The notes: a model not told the origin generated them from the letters alone. 64,000 nt of DNA from Micromonospora sp. NBC_01699 (GCF_036250065.1 NZ_CP109199.1:5208001-5272000); one strand, 5' to 3'; positions 26,312 to 34,874 are shown, counted from the first letter of the stretch. Program-made: numbers and translations.

Positions 26312-26361
26312 GTGGTGGGCCGGCCGGCCCGCTGCGTTGACCAAGCCGGCCAGCCCACCAC
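26312..26361 (-). terminator. Terminator of the GH48 gene
   Basis: GTGGTGGGCCGGCC (26312-26325) and GGCCAGCCCACCAC (26348-26361) form a 14-bp stem with one G-T pair, 40 bases beyond the GH48 stop codon. Confidence 0.75.
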
Positions 26362-26401
26362 TGATTGGCCTGACCGTGGGAATCAGGCCGCTCGGGGAGG
26401 G

Positions 26402-29311
26402 TCAGCCGTTCGGGAAGAGGTTGCCGAAGTCGGCGAACGCCATCGCGATGTCGGACTGGGCCCAGAACCGGTGGTAGTTGAACGTCGGTGCCGCACCGCC
26501 GTCGAGGTACGCCTGCACCTTCGGCCAGTCCGGGTCGTTGCGGTAGAACGACCGGATGTCGACGAAGCTCTTGCCCGCGGCGATCGCGTCACCGTTGGGC
26601 ATGTCGCCGGTCCAGTTCGGCGGCAGGTAGAGGCCCTGCCCGGTGGAGGCGTTGTACACGTCGTCGAACCGCTGGTAGTCGGTCCGGGTCTCGGTGGTCG
26701 AGATGCCCTTCGACTCGGCGTGCGCGTACATCGCGTCGAGCAGGCCCTTGGCGGTGGTCTTCGCCGCCGTGTTGCCGGACTTCGCCGCGTACCACATCAG
26801 GGTCCGGGCGTACGCCGCGCCGACGCCGACGTCGGTGCCCTTGGCGGTCACCGTGACGTGCAGGTTGGTGTTCGCCGCCGGGGTGGTGGGGTTCCAGGTC
26901 GCCGGGGCACCGGTCCACGACATGTCGGACGGGATCTGGAAGTTCCCGCCGGTGCCGATCGTGGTGTTGGCGATCGCCCACGGCACCCACTTGTCCAGGA
27001 TGGCCTTGGCCTTGGCGTTGCCGGTCACGTAGTACAGCTCGGCGACCCGGTGCAGCGACCAGACCTGCATGCCGAACCAACCGTTGCTGCCCGGGTCCTC
27101 GTAGACCGGGTGGTCGTCGTAGAACATGCCGTAGAAGGTCGGCTTGCCCGCCGGCGGCTGGGCGTAGGAGCCGTCCCAGCTGTTCGTCGCCCCACCGGCG
27201 ATGGCGCCCTCGGCGGACTGGAGCCACTGGTAGAACTCCAGCTGCCGGTTCATGCTGTTGGTCCAGTCGGTCACCGCGGTCGCCGAACGCGGCCGCAGCT
27301 CCGGGACGTTGGTCAACGCCCAGGCGGTGAACGGGTTCTGGTAGCCGAAGTGGTTGTGGCTGGAACCGATCCGCCACGACCAGCCGGCGGCCGGGTCGGT
27401 GGCGCCGCCCCAGGCGTAGTACCAGGACATCAGGTAGTGCGCGGAGTCCTTGCCGGTACCGGCCGGGCAGGCGGTCGCCCCGACGCAGTTGCCGATCCGC
27501 TTGAAGTACTTGTCGAACATGGCGTACCGCAGGTAGTCGCCCATCTTGGCCGCCTTGGCCACGGTGGCCGCCACGTCGGCCTGCTTGTTCTGCTCCTTCG
27601 CCCAGGTCAGCGCCCAGTACGCGGCCTGGATGGCGCGCGCGTCGGCGTCCGGGGCGTTGGTGTACTTCCACTGCTTGGCCGGGCTGTTCGGGTCGCCGAT
27701 GGAGATGTCCAGGAAGCCGTTGGGGCCACCGTGGGCGAAGGTGTCGCAGGACGGCTGCGGCACGGTCTCCCACACCGACTCCTGCGGACCCCGCTGGAAG
27801 GTGTTGATGTACGCCGGCCGGGTGGTCCCGTCACCGCAGCGGCCGAAGCCGTACGTGTTGTCGACGTCGAGCAGCCAGTGCATGCCGTAGATGTCGCCGG
27901 TGCCGTATGTCGACTGCAACTCGTTGCGCAGCGGGTCGACGCCCACCGGGACCGAGGGCTGCAACTGGGACGGGTACTGGCTGGGCAGGTTGTACTCGGC
28001 CGCGTACTGCGGGGTGCCGGCGACGCCGGCGGTGGGCTGGTCGTTGTGCGACGGGATGATGTAGCGCTCCATCACCGTCCAGGAGTTGTTGAACGGGGCC
28101 CAGTTCTGGGTCACCCTGCCGTACTGGGCCTCCAGCCAGATCCAGAAGCTGAACGCCTCGGAGGTGGTCTCGTGCCCGTGGTCGGGCGCCTCCACGATGA
28201 GCGTCTCGATGGAGTGGTACGGCACGCCCTCCGGGCTGAAGTAGCCGGAGTTCTTGATCTTGCCGTACTGCTCCAGGAAGCGCGCGGTGTAGACGTTGTT
28301 GCCGCCGGGGCTGTCGTTGTCGATCTCGGTGGCGACGATCGCCAGCGGCGCGTAACCGGTGGCCGAGGCGGTGATGGTGGCGGTGCCACCGGCGGTGTCG
28401 GCGTCCTCGGCCGCCGCGACGGTGAGGTTCACCCCGGTGTTCCAGTTTGCCGTGGTCAGCGTCGCCGTGGTGGGCGTCACGGTGACGTCGGTGTCACCGG
28501 TACGGGCCAGGGTGACCGGCACGCTGCCGGTCGGCGCGGCGCTGAGCTTCAGGTTCACCGAGGAGCTGCCGCCCTCGGTCACGTTCACCGAGGACGGGGT
28601 GGCCACCAGGACCGGTCCCGAGCCCGGCGTGACGGTGAAGGCGCGTTCGGCGGTCGCGGTCAGGTTCGCGTTGTCGTACGCGCGGGCCTGCACGGTGTAG
28701 CTGCCGGCCGGCTGGTCCTCCAGCAGATAGCTGTACGGCGCGGTGGTGTCGGTGTTGAGCAGCAGCCCGTTGCGGTAGAACTCGACCTTCGCGATGGTGC
28801 CGTCGGGGTCGCTCGCGGTGGCCGTCAGCGGTACGTCGGCCGGGGCCACGAACGGGCCGGCCGGGATGCTGAGGGTCACCGTGGGCGGCTGCGGTGTGGT
28901 GGTGCCGCCGCAGGTCACCCCGTTGACCGAGAACGAGGTCGGCTTGGCGTTGGTGCCGGTGAAGGAACCGTTGAAGCCGATCCCGGTGGACGCGCCGGTG
29001 GCCAGGTTGCCGTTCCAGGACAGGTTGGTGGCGGTCACCTGGTTGCCCGACTGGGTCCAGTTGGCCGACCAGCCCTGCGTCACCCGCTGGTTGCCGGGGA
29101 AGGTGAACCGCAGCGTCCAGCCGTTGATCGGGTCGCCGGTGTTGCGGACGGTGACGTTGGCGCTGAACCCGTTGTTCCAGTCGCTGGTCGCGTAGACCAC
29201 GTCGCAGGCCGGCGCCGCTTGGGCGACGCCGGGGACGACGACCACGCCTAGCGCTGCCAGCACACCGGTGGCGAGGATCGCCAACCGGCGTCTTCTTGCG
29301 ATGAGCTTCAT
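26402..29311 (-). CDS. Secreted GH48 cellulase with CBM2 and two Ig-like domains
   Basis: The 969-residue product has a signal peptide (about 1-32, ending AQA), a cellulose-binding CBM2 (about 36-137, with surface Trp in SDWNNGF, WTLRF and SANWTQSG and a Cys pair at the ends), an Ig-like domain (about 145-235), a second Calx-beta-like domain (about 240-335), and the GH48 catalytic domain to the C-terminus. GH48 enzymes are processive exocellulases acting from chain reducing ends. The acid Glu lies in HGHETTSEAFSFW; later family segments include WYYAWGG and SHNHFGYQNPF. GAGGAG precedes the ATG at 29311; the longer upstream frame is leader. CebR-type boxes upstream fit cellobiose control. Confidence 0.96.
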   Translation of the reverse strand: MKLIARRRRLAILATGVLAALGVVVVPGVAQAAPACDVVYATSDWNNGFSANVTVRNTGDPINGWTLRFTFPGNQRVTQGWSANWTQSGNQVTATNLSWNGNLATGASTGIGFNGSFTGTNAKPTSFSVNGVTCGGTTTPQPPTVTLSIPAGPFVAPADVPLTATASDPDGTIAKVEFYRNGLLLNTDTTAPYSYLLEDQPAGSYTVQARAYDNANLTATAERAFTVTPGSGPVLVATPSSVNVTEGGSSSVNLKLSAAPTGSVPVTLARTGDTDVTVTPTTATLTTANWNTGVNLTVAAAEDADTAGGTATITASATGYAPLAIVATEIDNDSPGGNNVYTARFLEQYGKIKNSGYFSPEGVPYHSIETLIVEAPDHGHETTSEAFSFWIWLEAQYGRVTQNWAPFNNSWTVMERYIIPSHNDQPTAGVAGTPQYAAEYNLPSQYPSQLQPSVPVGVDPLRNELQSTYGTGDIYGMHWLLDVDNTYGFGRCGDGTTRPAYINTFQRGPQESVWETVPQPSCDTFAHGGPNGFLDISIGDPNSPAKQWKYTNAPDADARAIQAAYWALTWAKEQNKQADVAATVAKAAKMGDYLRYAMFDKYFKRIGNCVGATACPAGTGKDSAHYLMSWYYAWGGATDPAAGWSWRIGSSHNHFGYQNPFTAWALTNVPELRPRSATAVTDWTNSMNRQLEFYQWLQSAEGAIAGGATNSWDGSYAQPPAGKPTFYGMFYDDHPVYEDPGSNGWFGMQVWSLHRVAELYYVTGNAKAKAILDKWVPWAIANTTIGTGGNFQIPSDMSWTGAPATWNPTTPAANTNLHVTVTAKGTDVGVGAAYARTLMWYAAKSGNTAAKTTAKGLLDAMYAHAESKGISTTETRTDYQRFDDVYNASTGQGLYLPPNWTGDMPNGDAIAAGKSFVDIRSFYRNDPDWPKVQAYLDGGAAPTFNYHRFWAQSDIAMAFADFGNLFPNG

Positions 29312-29581
29312 TTTTCTGACTTCTCCTCGCGGACCAGGCCGTGGCGTTGCCGCCTCGGCTGGGCGCCTCCGTACGCGGATGTGGTGGTGAGTGGGCCGCG
29401 CATGGGGTGGGAGGCGCCGGGAAGGTGGTCGACCCGTCCCGGACCGGGGTCGGCGATCGACGGCAGAGCGCCGGACGTGACGGCTCTGGTCGGTGCTGGG
29501 CGCCGTACCGAAAAAGTCGGATGCCCTCGGCGGCCCGCGGTCGGCGTGGCTCCCGCTCCGCGATAATTCGACAGTCTTGCA

Positions 29582-29595
29582 TGGGAGCGCTCCCG
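29582..29595. promoter_or_regulatory. CebR-type operator 1
   Basis: TGGGAGCGCTCCCG matches the CebR consensus TGGGAGCGCTCCCA at 13 of 14 positions. It lies about 270 bases before the GH48 start. CebR of streptomycetes is a LacI-family repressor released by cello-oligosaccharides. Confidence 0.8.
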
Positions 29596-29782
29596 CAGCA
29601 AGGCGCAAGCCACCCCGGCCCCCCAGCGACGGCATGGTCACGACGAGCCGAGGGGGATTGACCTGCATCCATGACCGATCAAGGCCAGCACGTTGGCGTT
29701 ACATCGACGTTGGTCGGATGTTTCGATCTTATTTTGGGTCTTTCACAAACCCGTGACGCGGGATACAGTCCAATCACGTCGA

Positions 29783-29796
29783 TGGGAGCGCTTCCA
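29783..29796. promoter_or_regulatory. CebR-type operator 2
   Basis: TGGGAGCGCTTCCA matches at 13 of 14 positions and lies in a 22-base near-palindrome (29779-29800, one mismatched pair). It is midway between the two glycosidase genes, so its target transcript is unclear. Confidence 0.75.
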
Positions 29797-30077
29797 TCGA
29801 TAGCGATGTAAGTGGTTTGAACCTACAGCACGTCTGGGAAGCACGGGTCGAACCGGAAACGCGACGCCCCCGACCTTCCGATCAGGCGCTACCCGGTAGC
29901 CCCGGGCAGCGTCAACCGCTCAGCCGTGGGGCTGACGACGGGCCAGCCCGGACTCCGCCGTCAGCCGACTCACCACCGTCGAGAGGAGGTGGAACCAGAG
30001 CCACTCGCGTGGCCCGGCTCCCGCGCGACACGCACGACCTGGACGCCAATTCCGTTCGTGCGTGTGTGTAACTGATG

Positions 30078-30109
30078 GTGGGGACGGGGGTTGCCCTCCC
30101 CGTCCCCAC
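30078..30109 (+). terminator. Strong hairpin inside the GH48-GH1 gap
   Basis: GTGGGGACGGGG (30078-30089) and CCCCGTCCCCAC (30098-30109) form a perfect 12-bp stem with an 8-base loop. No gene ends just before it, which suggests a short non-coding or decayed transcription unit from the left, or shielding of the GH1 promoter. Confidence 0.65.
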
Positions 30110-30340
30110 GCTATACCCCCTTCGGCAAGGGGGAAATAGGTCGACAGGACAGGCGCGTCGCGCCCACCCGGTCGACCTGTTGCGTGCCCGGCGCCGAACG
30201 AGTCAGTCCGCCCCGACCGCGAGGGGCCCCGACGGCGTGGTCACCGGTACGTGGGTGCGGGCGAGGACGAGGCCCAGCCCGAAGTCTTCGCCAGCCGAAC
30301 AACCCATACGCAAACCACCCGGGCGGCCGCTACCTTCTGA

Positions 30341-30354
30341 TGGGAGCGCTCCCG
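30341..30354. promoter_or_regulatory. CebR-type operator 3, before the GH1 gene
   Basis: TGGGAGCGCTCCCG matches at 13 of 14 positions and lies 48 bases before the GH1 start codon, ideal for repression of that gene. Confidence 0.85.
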
Positions 30355-30401
30355 AAACGCGTCATTCGCGGATGGGCCCCACACACGAGGAGACAAGCCA
30401 T

Positions 30402-31904
30402 ATGTCCGTACTGACCCGGCGCCACCTGCTGCGCCGCGCCGCGCTCTCCGCCAGCGCCGCCACCGCGGCCCGCGTGAGCGCGGGCGCCTCGACGACGGCC
30501 GCCGTCGCGGCGAGCGCCGCCGTCACCGCCGCCTGCGACGCCGACACCGACTCCGGTCCGGACCGCAGCCCGGACCCGGAGACCCGGCTCGGCCTCCGCT
30601 TCCCGGACGGCTTCGGCTGGGGCGCGGCCACCTCGGCGTACCAGGTCGAGGGAGCGGCCAAGGAAGACGGCCGGGGCGAGTCCGTCTGGGACACCTTCAG
30701 CCACACCCCCGGCCGGACCCGGGGCGGGGACACCGGCGACGTCGCGGCCGACCACTACCACCGGTACGAGGCCGATCTCGACCTCATGCGCGACCTGGGC
30801 CTCAAGACGTACCGGTTCTCCATCTCCTGGTCCCGGATCCAGGCCGACGGCACCGGCACGCCCAACCAGCGCGGACTCGACTTCTACCGGCGGCTGGTCG
30901 ACGGCCTGCTGGCCCGCGACATCGCCCCGATGGCCACCCTCTTCCACTGGGACCTCCCCCAGTCGCTACAGGACGCCGGCGGCTGGGAGAACCGCGACGT
31001 CGCCTACCGCTTCGCCGACTACGCCGACCACGTGTTCCGCGCGCTCGGCGAGAGGGTGCCGGTCTGGCTGACCGTCAACGAGCCCAAGACGGTCGTGCAG
31101 AACGGGTACGTGACCGGCCACCACGCCCCCGGCCACCGCGACCCCGACGCCGCCTACCTGGTCGCCCACCACCTGCAACTCGCGCACGGGCTCGCCGTCG
31201 CCGCACTGCGCGCCACCGGCGGCAAGACCCGGATCGGCCCCGCGCTGAACCTGCACCCCTGCTACCCCGCCGTGGAAGGTGCCGAGGCGGAGGCGGCCAC
31301 CCGCCTCCGGGACGGCTACGAGAACCGGCTCTACCTGGACCCGATCTTCAAGGGCAGCTACCCCACCGACGTGCTCGACGACCTCGGACCCGACAGCCGC
31401 ATGGTCAAGGGGATCCGCGACGGCGACCTGAAAATCATCTCCGCGCCGGTGGACCTGCTCGCCGTGCAGTACTACACCCCGATCTACGTCACCCCGGCCG
31501 GCGGCAGCCAACGGAAGTGGCCCACCTCGGAGGCGGACTGGCAGCAGATCTACCCCGACGGGATGTACGACATCCTGACCCGGGTACGGCGGGACTACGG
31601 CGACGTACCGCTCACCGTCACCGAGAACGGGCTGCCCACCCCGGACAAACTCGACGGCGACCGGGTCGACGACCCCGGCCGGGTCAACTTCCTGCGCGAC
31701 CACTTCGCCGCCGCCCACCGGGCCATCGCCGACGGGGTACGGCTGGAGAGCTTCCACGTCTGGACGCTGCTGGACAACTTCGAGTGGAACGAGGGGTACG
31801 AGCAGCGCTGGGGCCTGGTCTACGTCGACTACCCCACCCAACGGCGCATCCTCAAGCGCAGCGCCCACTGGTACCGACGGGTGATCAAGGACAACGAGGT
31901 CTGA
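30402..31904 (+). CDS. GH1 beta-glucosidase with Tat signal (BglC-like)
   Basis: The 500-residue product has a clear GH1 domain from about residue 60: FPDGFGWGAATSAYQVEG, acid/base Glu in TVNEP, and nucleophile Glu in VTENGLP, ending in the usual RRILKRSAHWYRR. It should release glucose from cellobiose. Unlike the cytoplasmic BglC of streptomycetes, it starts with a twin-arginine signal (TRRHLLRRAAL) followed by an Ala/Ser-rich stretch to Cys45 (TAAC), a weak lipobox. Export as a folded protein, possibly as a lipoprotein, is inferred. GAGGAG precedes the ATG at 30402, and a CebR-type box lies 48 bases upstream. Confidence 0.93.
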   Translation: MSVLTRRHLLRRAALSASAATAARVSAGASTTAAVAASAAVTAACDADTDSGPDRSPDPETRLGLRFPDGFGWGAATSAYQVEGAAKEDGRGESVWDTFSHTPGRTRGGDTGDVAADHYHRYEADLDLMRDLGLKTYRFSISWSRIQADGTGTPNQRGLDFYRRLVDGLLARDIAPMATLFHWDLPQSLQDAGGWENRDVAYRFADYADHVFRALGERVPVWLTVNEPKTVVQNGYVTGHHAPGHRDPDAAYLVAHHLQLAHGLAVAALRATGGKTRIGPALNLHPCYPAVEGAEAEAATRLRDGYENRLYLDPIFKGSYPTDVLDDLGPDSRMVKGIRDGDLKIISAPVDLLAVQYYTPIYVTPAGGSQRKWPTSEADWQQIYPDGMYDILTRVRRDYGDVPLTVTENGLPTPDKLDGDRVDDPGRVNFLRDHFAAAHRAIADGVRLESFHVWTLLDNFEWNEGYEQRWGLVYVDYPTQRRILKRSAHWYRRVIKDNEV

Positions 31905-31916
31905 GCATCCCCGGTC

Positions 31917-31954
31917 GTGCGGTGCGCGTCCCGTCGCCGGGACGCGCACCGCAC
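31917..31954 (+). terminator. Terminator of the GH1 gene
   Basis: GTGCGGTGCGCGTCCC (31917-31932) and GGGACGCGCACCGCAC (31939-31954) are perfect complements with a 6-base loop, starting 12 bases after the stop codon. Confidence 0.85.
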
Positions 31955-32031
31955 CGGCCGGTGCCGCTTGGGATACTGGCCCCTCGGTCCACGGCGTCCC
32001 GCCACGGTGACGCCCGATCCTGGGGAGAGCA

Positions 32032-32553
32032 TTGGGTTCGGACTTCGAGGCGGCCAGCCGTCTCACCGCCTTCGGCAACCAGTTGGTCCAGGTGCACCTC
32101 TGGCTTCGGGAGCGACTCGAAGACCTCCGGGACGACGTCGACGCCTACTTCGCGGGCGAGGGCCTGCTCCCGCGCGACCTGCGGGTCCACTGCCTCAGCT
32201 TCTGCTCGGCCCTGGCCCGGCACCACACCGGCGAGGACGGCGGGGCGTTCCCGGTGATCGCCGAGGAGTTCCCGGAGCTGCGCAAGGTGATCGGCGACCT
32301 GAAGACCGACCACAACCGGATCGACTGGATCCTGGGCAGCCTGGGGAAGCTGCTGGACAACCTGCCGGTGAACCCGGATCCGGCCACCGCCACCCGGGTA
32401 CGGGAGGAACTGGACGGCCTGTCGGCCATCATGGAGACCCACTTCATCTACGAGGAGAAGAAGCTGATCTCCGTACTGAACTCGATGGACGTACCGGGCT
32501 GGCGCGCGGACCGGCCGGACTTCCTGCTCAGCGGGGACGACGACAGAGGGTGA
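32032..32553 (+). CDS. Hemerythrin-domain (HHE) protein
   Basis: The 173-residue product is a four-helix HHE-type hemerythrin with metal ligands in LWLRE (first-helix region), ARHHTGEDGGAFP, TDHNRID and ETHFIYEEKK. Such proteins bind a di-iron centre and can sense or carry O2 or NO, or protect against oxidants; the role here is unknown. The TTG at 32032 is chosen because GGGGAGAG lies just upstream and no ATG/GTG precedes the first helix. It converges with the MerR gene, leaving seven bases between stop codons. Confidence 0.85.
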   Translation: MGSDFEAASRLTAFGNQLVQVHLWLRERLEDLRDDVDAYFAGEGLLPRDLRVHCLSFCSALARHHTGEDGGAFPVIAEEFPELRKVIGDLKTDHNRIDWILGSLGKLLDNLPVNPDPATATRVREELDGLSAIMETHFIYEEKKLISVLNSMDVPGWRADRPDFLLSGDDDRG

Positions 32554-32560
32554 ACCGCGC

Positions 32561-32926
32561 TCAGCCGGGGGCACAGGGCCGGAACATGCTCTCGGCGGCC
32601 GAGGCGAGGACCGTGTCGAGCCGGTCCCGGGTATCGATCAGGTCGTTGATCTGGCCCTCGATGCGTTTCCGCTCGGCCGCCAACCGGTCGAGCAGTTCGG
32701 GGCTCGCCACCCCGGTCACCACGCACGGCAGCAGCTCGACGATCGACCTGCTCGCCAGGCCGGCGGAGTAGAGCTGCTGGATCAGCCGCACCCGGTCGAC
32801 CGCGCTCTCCGGATAGGTCCGCTGCCCGCTCGGGCTGCGCTCGGATGCCAGCAGCCTCTGCTCCTCGTAGTAGCGCAGGGCGCGCGTACTGACGCCCGAC
32901 CTGGCGGCGAGCTCGCCGATGCGCAT
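32561..32926 (-). CDS. MerR-family transcriptional regulator
   Basis: The 121-residue product begins with the MerR winged helix (MRIGELAARSGVSTRALRYYEEQRLL) and continues into a coiled-coil dimerisation helix (about 80-110, LLDRLAAERKRIEGQINDL). A single Cys near 68 and another at the C-terminus are the only candidate thiols, with no obvious metal-binding loop. It diverges from the SDR gene at 33052, with a dyad between them that fits MerR-type control, so it most likely activates that gene in response to a small molecule. Confidence 0.93.
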   Translation of the reverse strand: MRIGELAARSGVSTRALRYYEEQRLLASERSPSGQRTYPESAVDRVRLIQQLYSAGLASRSIVELLPCVVTGVASPELLDRLAAERKRIEGQINDLIDTRDRLDTVLASAAESMFRPCAPG

Positions 32927-32963
32927 CGACCACTCCTCATACGTATGCCGTGGGTCACATCAC

Positions 32964-32995
32964 TTGCCTTTGACGTCAACGTCAGGTTTTAGCGT
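32964..32995 (+). promoter_or_regulatory. MerR-type promoter/operator before the SDR gene
   Basis: TGACGT-CA-ACGTCA (32971-32984) is a dyad placed between a TTGCCT (32964) and a TTAGCG/TAGCGT (32989-32995). The 19-20-base spacer is longer than usual, the hallmark of promoters that MerR proteins activate by twisting DNA. Confidence 0.6.
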
Positions 32996-33051
32996 AGTCC
33001 GCGAACCACCGCACAGCGCAATCGTCGATGTGCCCATCCGAGGAGACACCC

Positions 33052-33759
33052 ATGAAGATCTCTGGTTCCATCGCGCTCGTCACCGGCGCCAACCGCGGAA
33101 TCGGCCGGCAGTTCGCGCGGCAACTCCTGGAACGCGGCGCGAAGAAGGTCTACGCGACCGCACGCCGCCCCGAACTCGTCGACCTGCCCGGCGCGGAGGT
33201 GCTGCGCCTCGACATCACCGACCCGACCTCGGTACGGGCCGCCGCCGAGGCTGCCCCGGACGTCACGCTCCTGGTCAACAACGCCGGCATCTCCACGTAC
33301 ACCAACCTGGTCACCGGCGACCTCGACACCATTCGCCGGGAGATGGACACCAACTTCTACGGCACCCTCCACATGGTTCGCGCCTTCGCACCCGTACTGG
33401 GCGTCAGCGGCGGCGCGATCCTCAACATCCTGTCCGCCATGTCCTGGTTCTCGTACGACGGCGCCAACGCGTACGGCGCGGCGAAGGCGGCGCAGTGGAG
33501 CCTGACCAACGGCATCCGCCTCGAACTCGCCGGTCAGGGAACCCTGGTCACCGGGCTGCACCTGGGCGCCGCCGACACCGACATGATGGCCGGCTACGAC
33601 GGCGCGATGGTCGACCCCGCCGACGTCGCACGCGCCGGACTCGACGGCATCGAGGCGGGCCGGTTCGAGGTGCTCGTCGACGACTGGAGTGCCCGGGTCA
33701 AGGCATCCCTCGCGGCCGACCCGAGCCTGTTCTACACCCAGGTCCCGTCAGCCTTCTGA
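33052..33759 (+). CDS. Short-chain dehydrogenase/reductase under MerR control
   Basis: The 235-residue product is an SDR with TGANRGIG (about 12-19), NNAG (about 82-85), a Ser in NILSAMSW and YGAAK with the catalytic Tyr-Lys. It begins behind GAGGAG at the ATG 33052. The divergent MerR gene and the overlong-spacer promoter suggest induction by a toxic or signalling compound, perhaps the substrate. The next gene, a streptogramin lyase homologue, follows at 126 bases in the same direction. Confidence 0.92.
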   Translation: MKISGSIALVTGANRGIGRQFARQLLERGAKKVYATARRPELVDLPGAEVLRLDITDPTSVRAAAEAAPDVTLLVNNAGISTYTNLVTGDLDTIRREMDTNFYGTLHMVRAFAPVLGVSGGAILNILSAMSWFSYDGANAYGAAKAAQWSLTNGIRLELAGQGTLVTGLHLGAADTDMMAGYDGAMVDPADVARAGLDGIEAGRFEVLVDDWSARVKASLAADPSLFYTQVPSAF

Positions 33760-33885
33760 CGACCGCGCCAGCCTCGGCGGATGCCCCGACCGGCGCCCAC
33801 CAATCCGGTTGCACCGCCCCCGTCGGCGGTTCACAGTGTCCTGGCGGCCCAGTCAAGTCCCACCTGCCCGAAGGACGGCCATCCC

Positions 33886-34797
33886 GTGTCAACCACCAGC
33901 CCGTCGATCATCGAGACCCCGCTGGCGGACCCGCAGGCCGGCCCGTACGGCATCGTCGCCGGCCCGGACGCGGGACTGTGGTTCACCATGGTCCACGCGG
34001 GCCGGATCGGCCGCCTCGACCTCGCCGGCGAGGTGGTCGTCCACCCCCTCGACTCGGCCACCTGCGGACCGTCGATCATCACAGCGGGCGACGACGGCGC
34101 CCTGTGGTTCACCCGCTCGCGCGACCACCGGATCGGCCGGATCACCACCGACGGCGAGATCGTGTCGTTCCCGACCCCGACGCCGGGCAGCGGACCGTTC
34201 GGTATCACCTCGGGCCCGGACGGCGCCCTGTGGTTCACCGAGATGAACGGCGACGCGATCGGTCGGATCACCACCGACGGCGTGATCACCGAGTTTCCCC
34301 TCCCGGTCGGCGGCGGTTACCCGTCGATGATCTGCCCGGGTCCGGACGACGGGCTGTGGTTCACCCTGAACCAGGCGAACGCGGTCGGCCGGATCGGGCT
34401 CGACGGCACGGTCAGCCTGCACGAACTGCCCACTCCCGACGCCGGACCGGTCGGCATCACACCCGGCGCCGACAACGCGCTGTGGTTCGTCGAGATCGGC
34501 GCCGGCCAGATCGGCCGGATCACACCCGACGGCGGCATCCGGGAGTTCCCGCTGCCGGACCGGGCGGCCAGACCGCACGCGATCGTCGGTGACCCGGCCG
34601 GCGGGTGCTGGTTCACCGAATGGTCCGCCAACCGGATCGGGCGGATCGACCCCACCGGCGGATTCCGGCACCACGACCTGCCGAGCCCGGCCTCGGAACC
34701 GCACGGCATCACGGTCGGCGCCGACGGTGCGGTCTGGACAGCGCTGGAGACGGGAGCACTCGCCCGCCTCGCGCCCGCGTACCGGGTCGAGCCGTGA
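33886..34797 (+). CDS. Virginiamycin B lyase (streptogramin B lyase) family protein
   Basis: The 303-residue product is a seven-bladed propeller built from units like GPDGALWFTEMNGDAIGRI, each about 42 residues, the hallmark of Vgb. Vgb linearises streptogramin B antibiotics by an elimination reaction at the ester bond. The family also contains many propellers of unknown role, so antibiotic inactivation is possible but not proven. The GTG at 33886 has GAAGGAC upstream; the longer in-frame ATG at 33781 begins a Pro-rich segment outside the propeller. No signal peptide, so cytoplasmic. Confidence 0.88.
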   Translation: MSTTSPSIIETPLADPQAGPYGIVAGPDAGLWFTMVHAGRIGRLDLAGEVVVHPLDSATCGPSIITAGDDGALWFTRSRDHRIGRITTDGEIVSFPTPTPGSGPFGITSGPDGALWFTEMNGDAIGRITTDGVITEFPLPVGGGYPSMICPGPDDGLWFTLNQANAVGRIGLDGTVSLHELPTPDAGPVGITPGADNALWFVEIGAGQIGRITPDGGIREFPLPDRAARPHAIVGDPAGGCWFTEWSANRIGRIDPTGGFRHHDLPSPASEPHGITVGADGAVWTALETGALARLAPAYRVEP

Positions 34798-34830
34798 CAG
34801 CGCGGCGGATATCCTCGTGGAGCCCGATCG

Positions 34831-34844
34831 GGAGAGCGCTCCAT
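34831..34844 (+). promoter_or_regulatory. CebR-like half-conserved box before the APH-fold gene
   Basis: GGAGAGCGCTCCAT shares the AGCGCT core and 10 of 14 positions with the CebR consensus. It lies 30 bases before the next start codon. It may instead bind another LacI-family protein. Confidence 0.3.
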
Positions 34845-34874
34845 CCGCACATCGAGGGGTAGTCGGGGGACGAC

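Larger units (their letters stand above)
26087..26401. other. Convergent intergenic region with two terminators
   Basis: No gene is seen in these 315 bases between the DUF3159 and GH48 stop codons. The content is two strong hairpins, listed separately, one for each gene. Confidence 0.75.
29312..30401. other. 1.1-kb intergenic regulatory region between GH48 and GH1 genes
   Basis: The divergent cellulase and beta-glucosidase genes are separated by 1,090 bases holding three CebR-type boxes (29582, 29783, 30341) and a strong hairpin (30078-30109). A frame from TTG at 29817 to 30071 encodes 84 residues of low-complexity Arg/Pro/Ser composition and has no domain or ribosome-binding site, so it was not called. 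The middle box and the hairpin bracket about 280 bases that may be transcribed separately. Confidence 0.6.

Noticed and set aside
26267-29251. A 994-residue plus-strand frame opposite the GH48 gene
   Set aside because: The composition is Val/Arg/Gly-rich without domains; the minus strand encodes a complete GH48 enzyme.
29817-30071. An 84-residue frame between the cellulase and beta-glucosidase genes
   Set aside because: It needs a TTG start, has no ribosome-binding site and is low complexity. The transcript, if any, may be non-coding.
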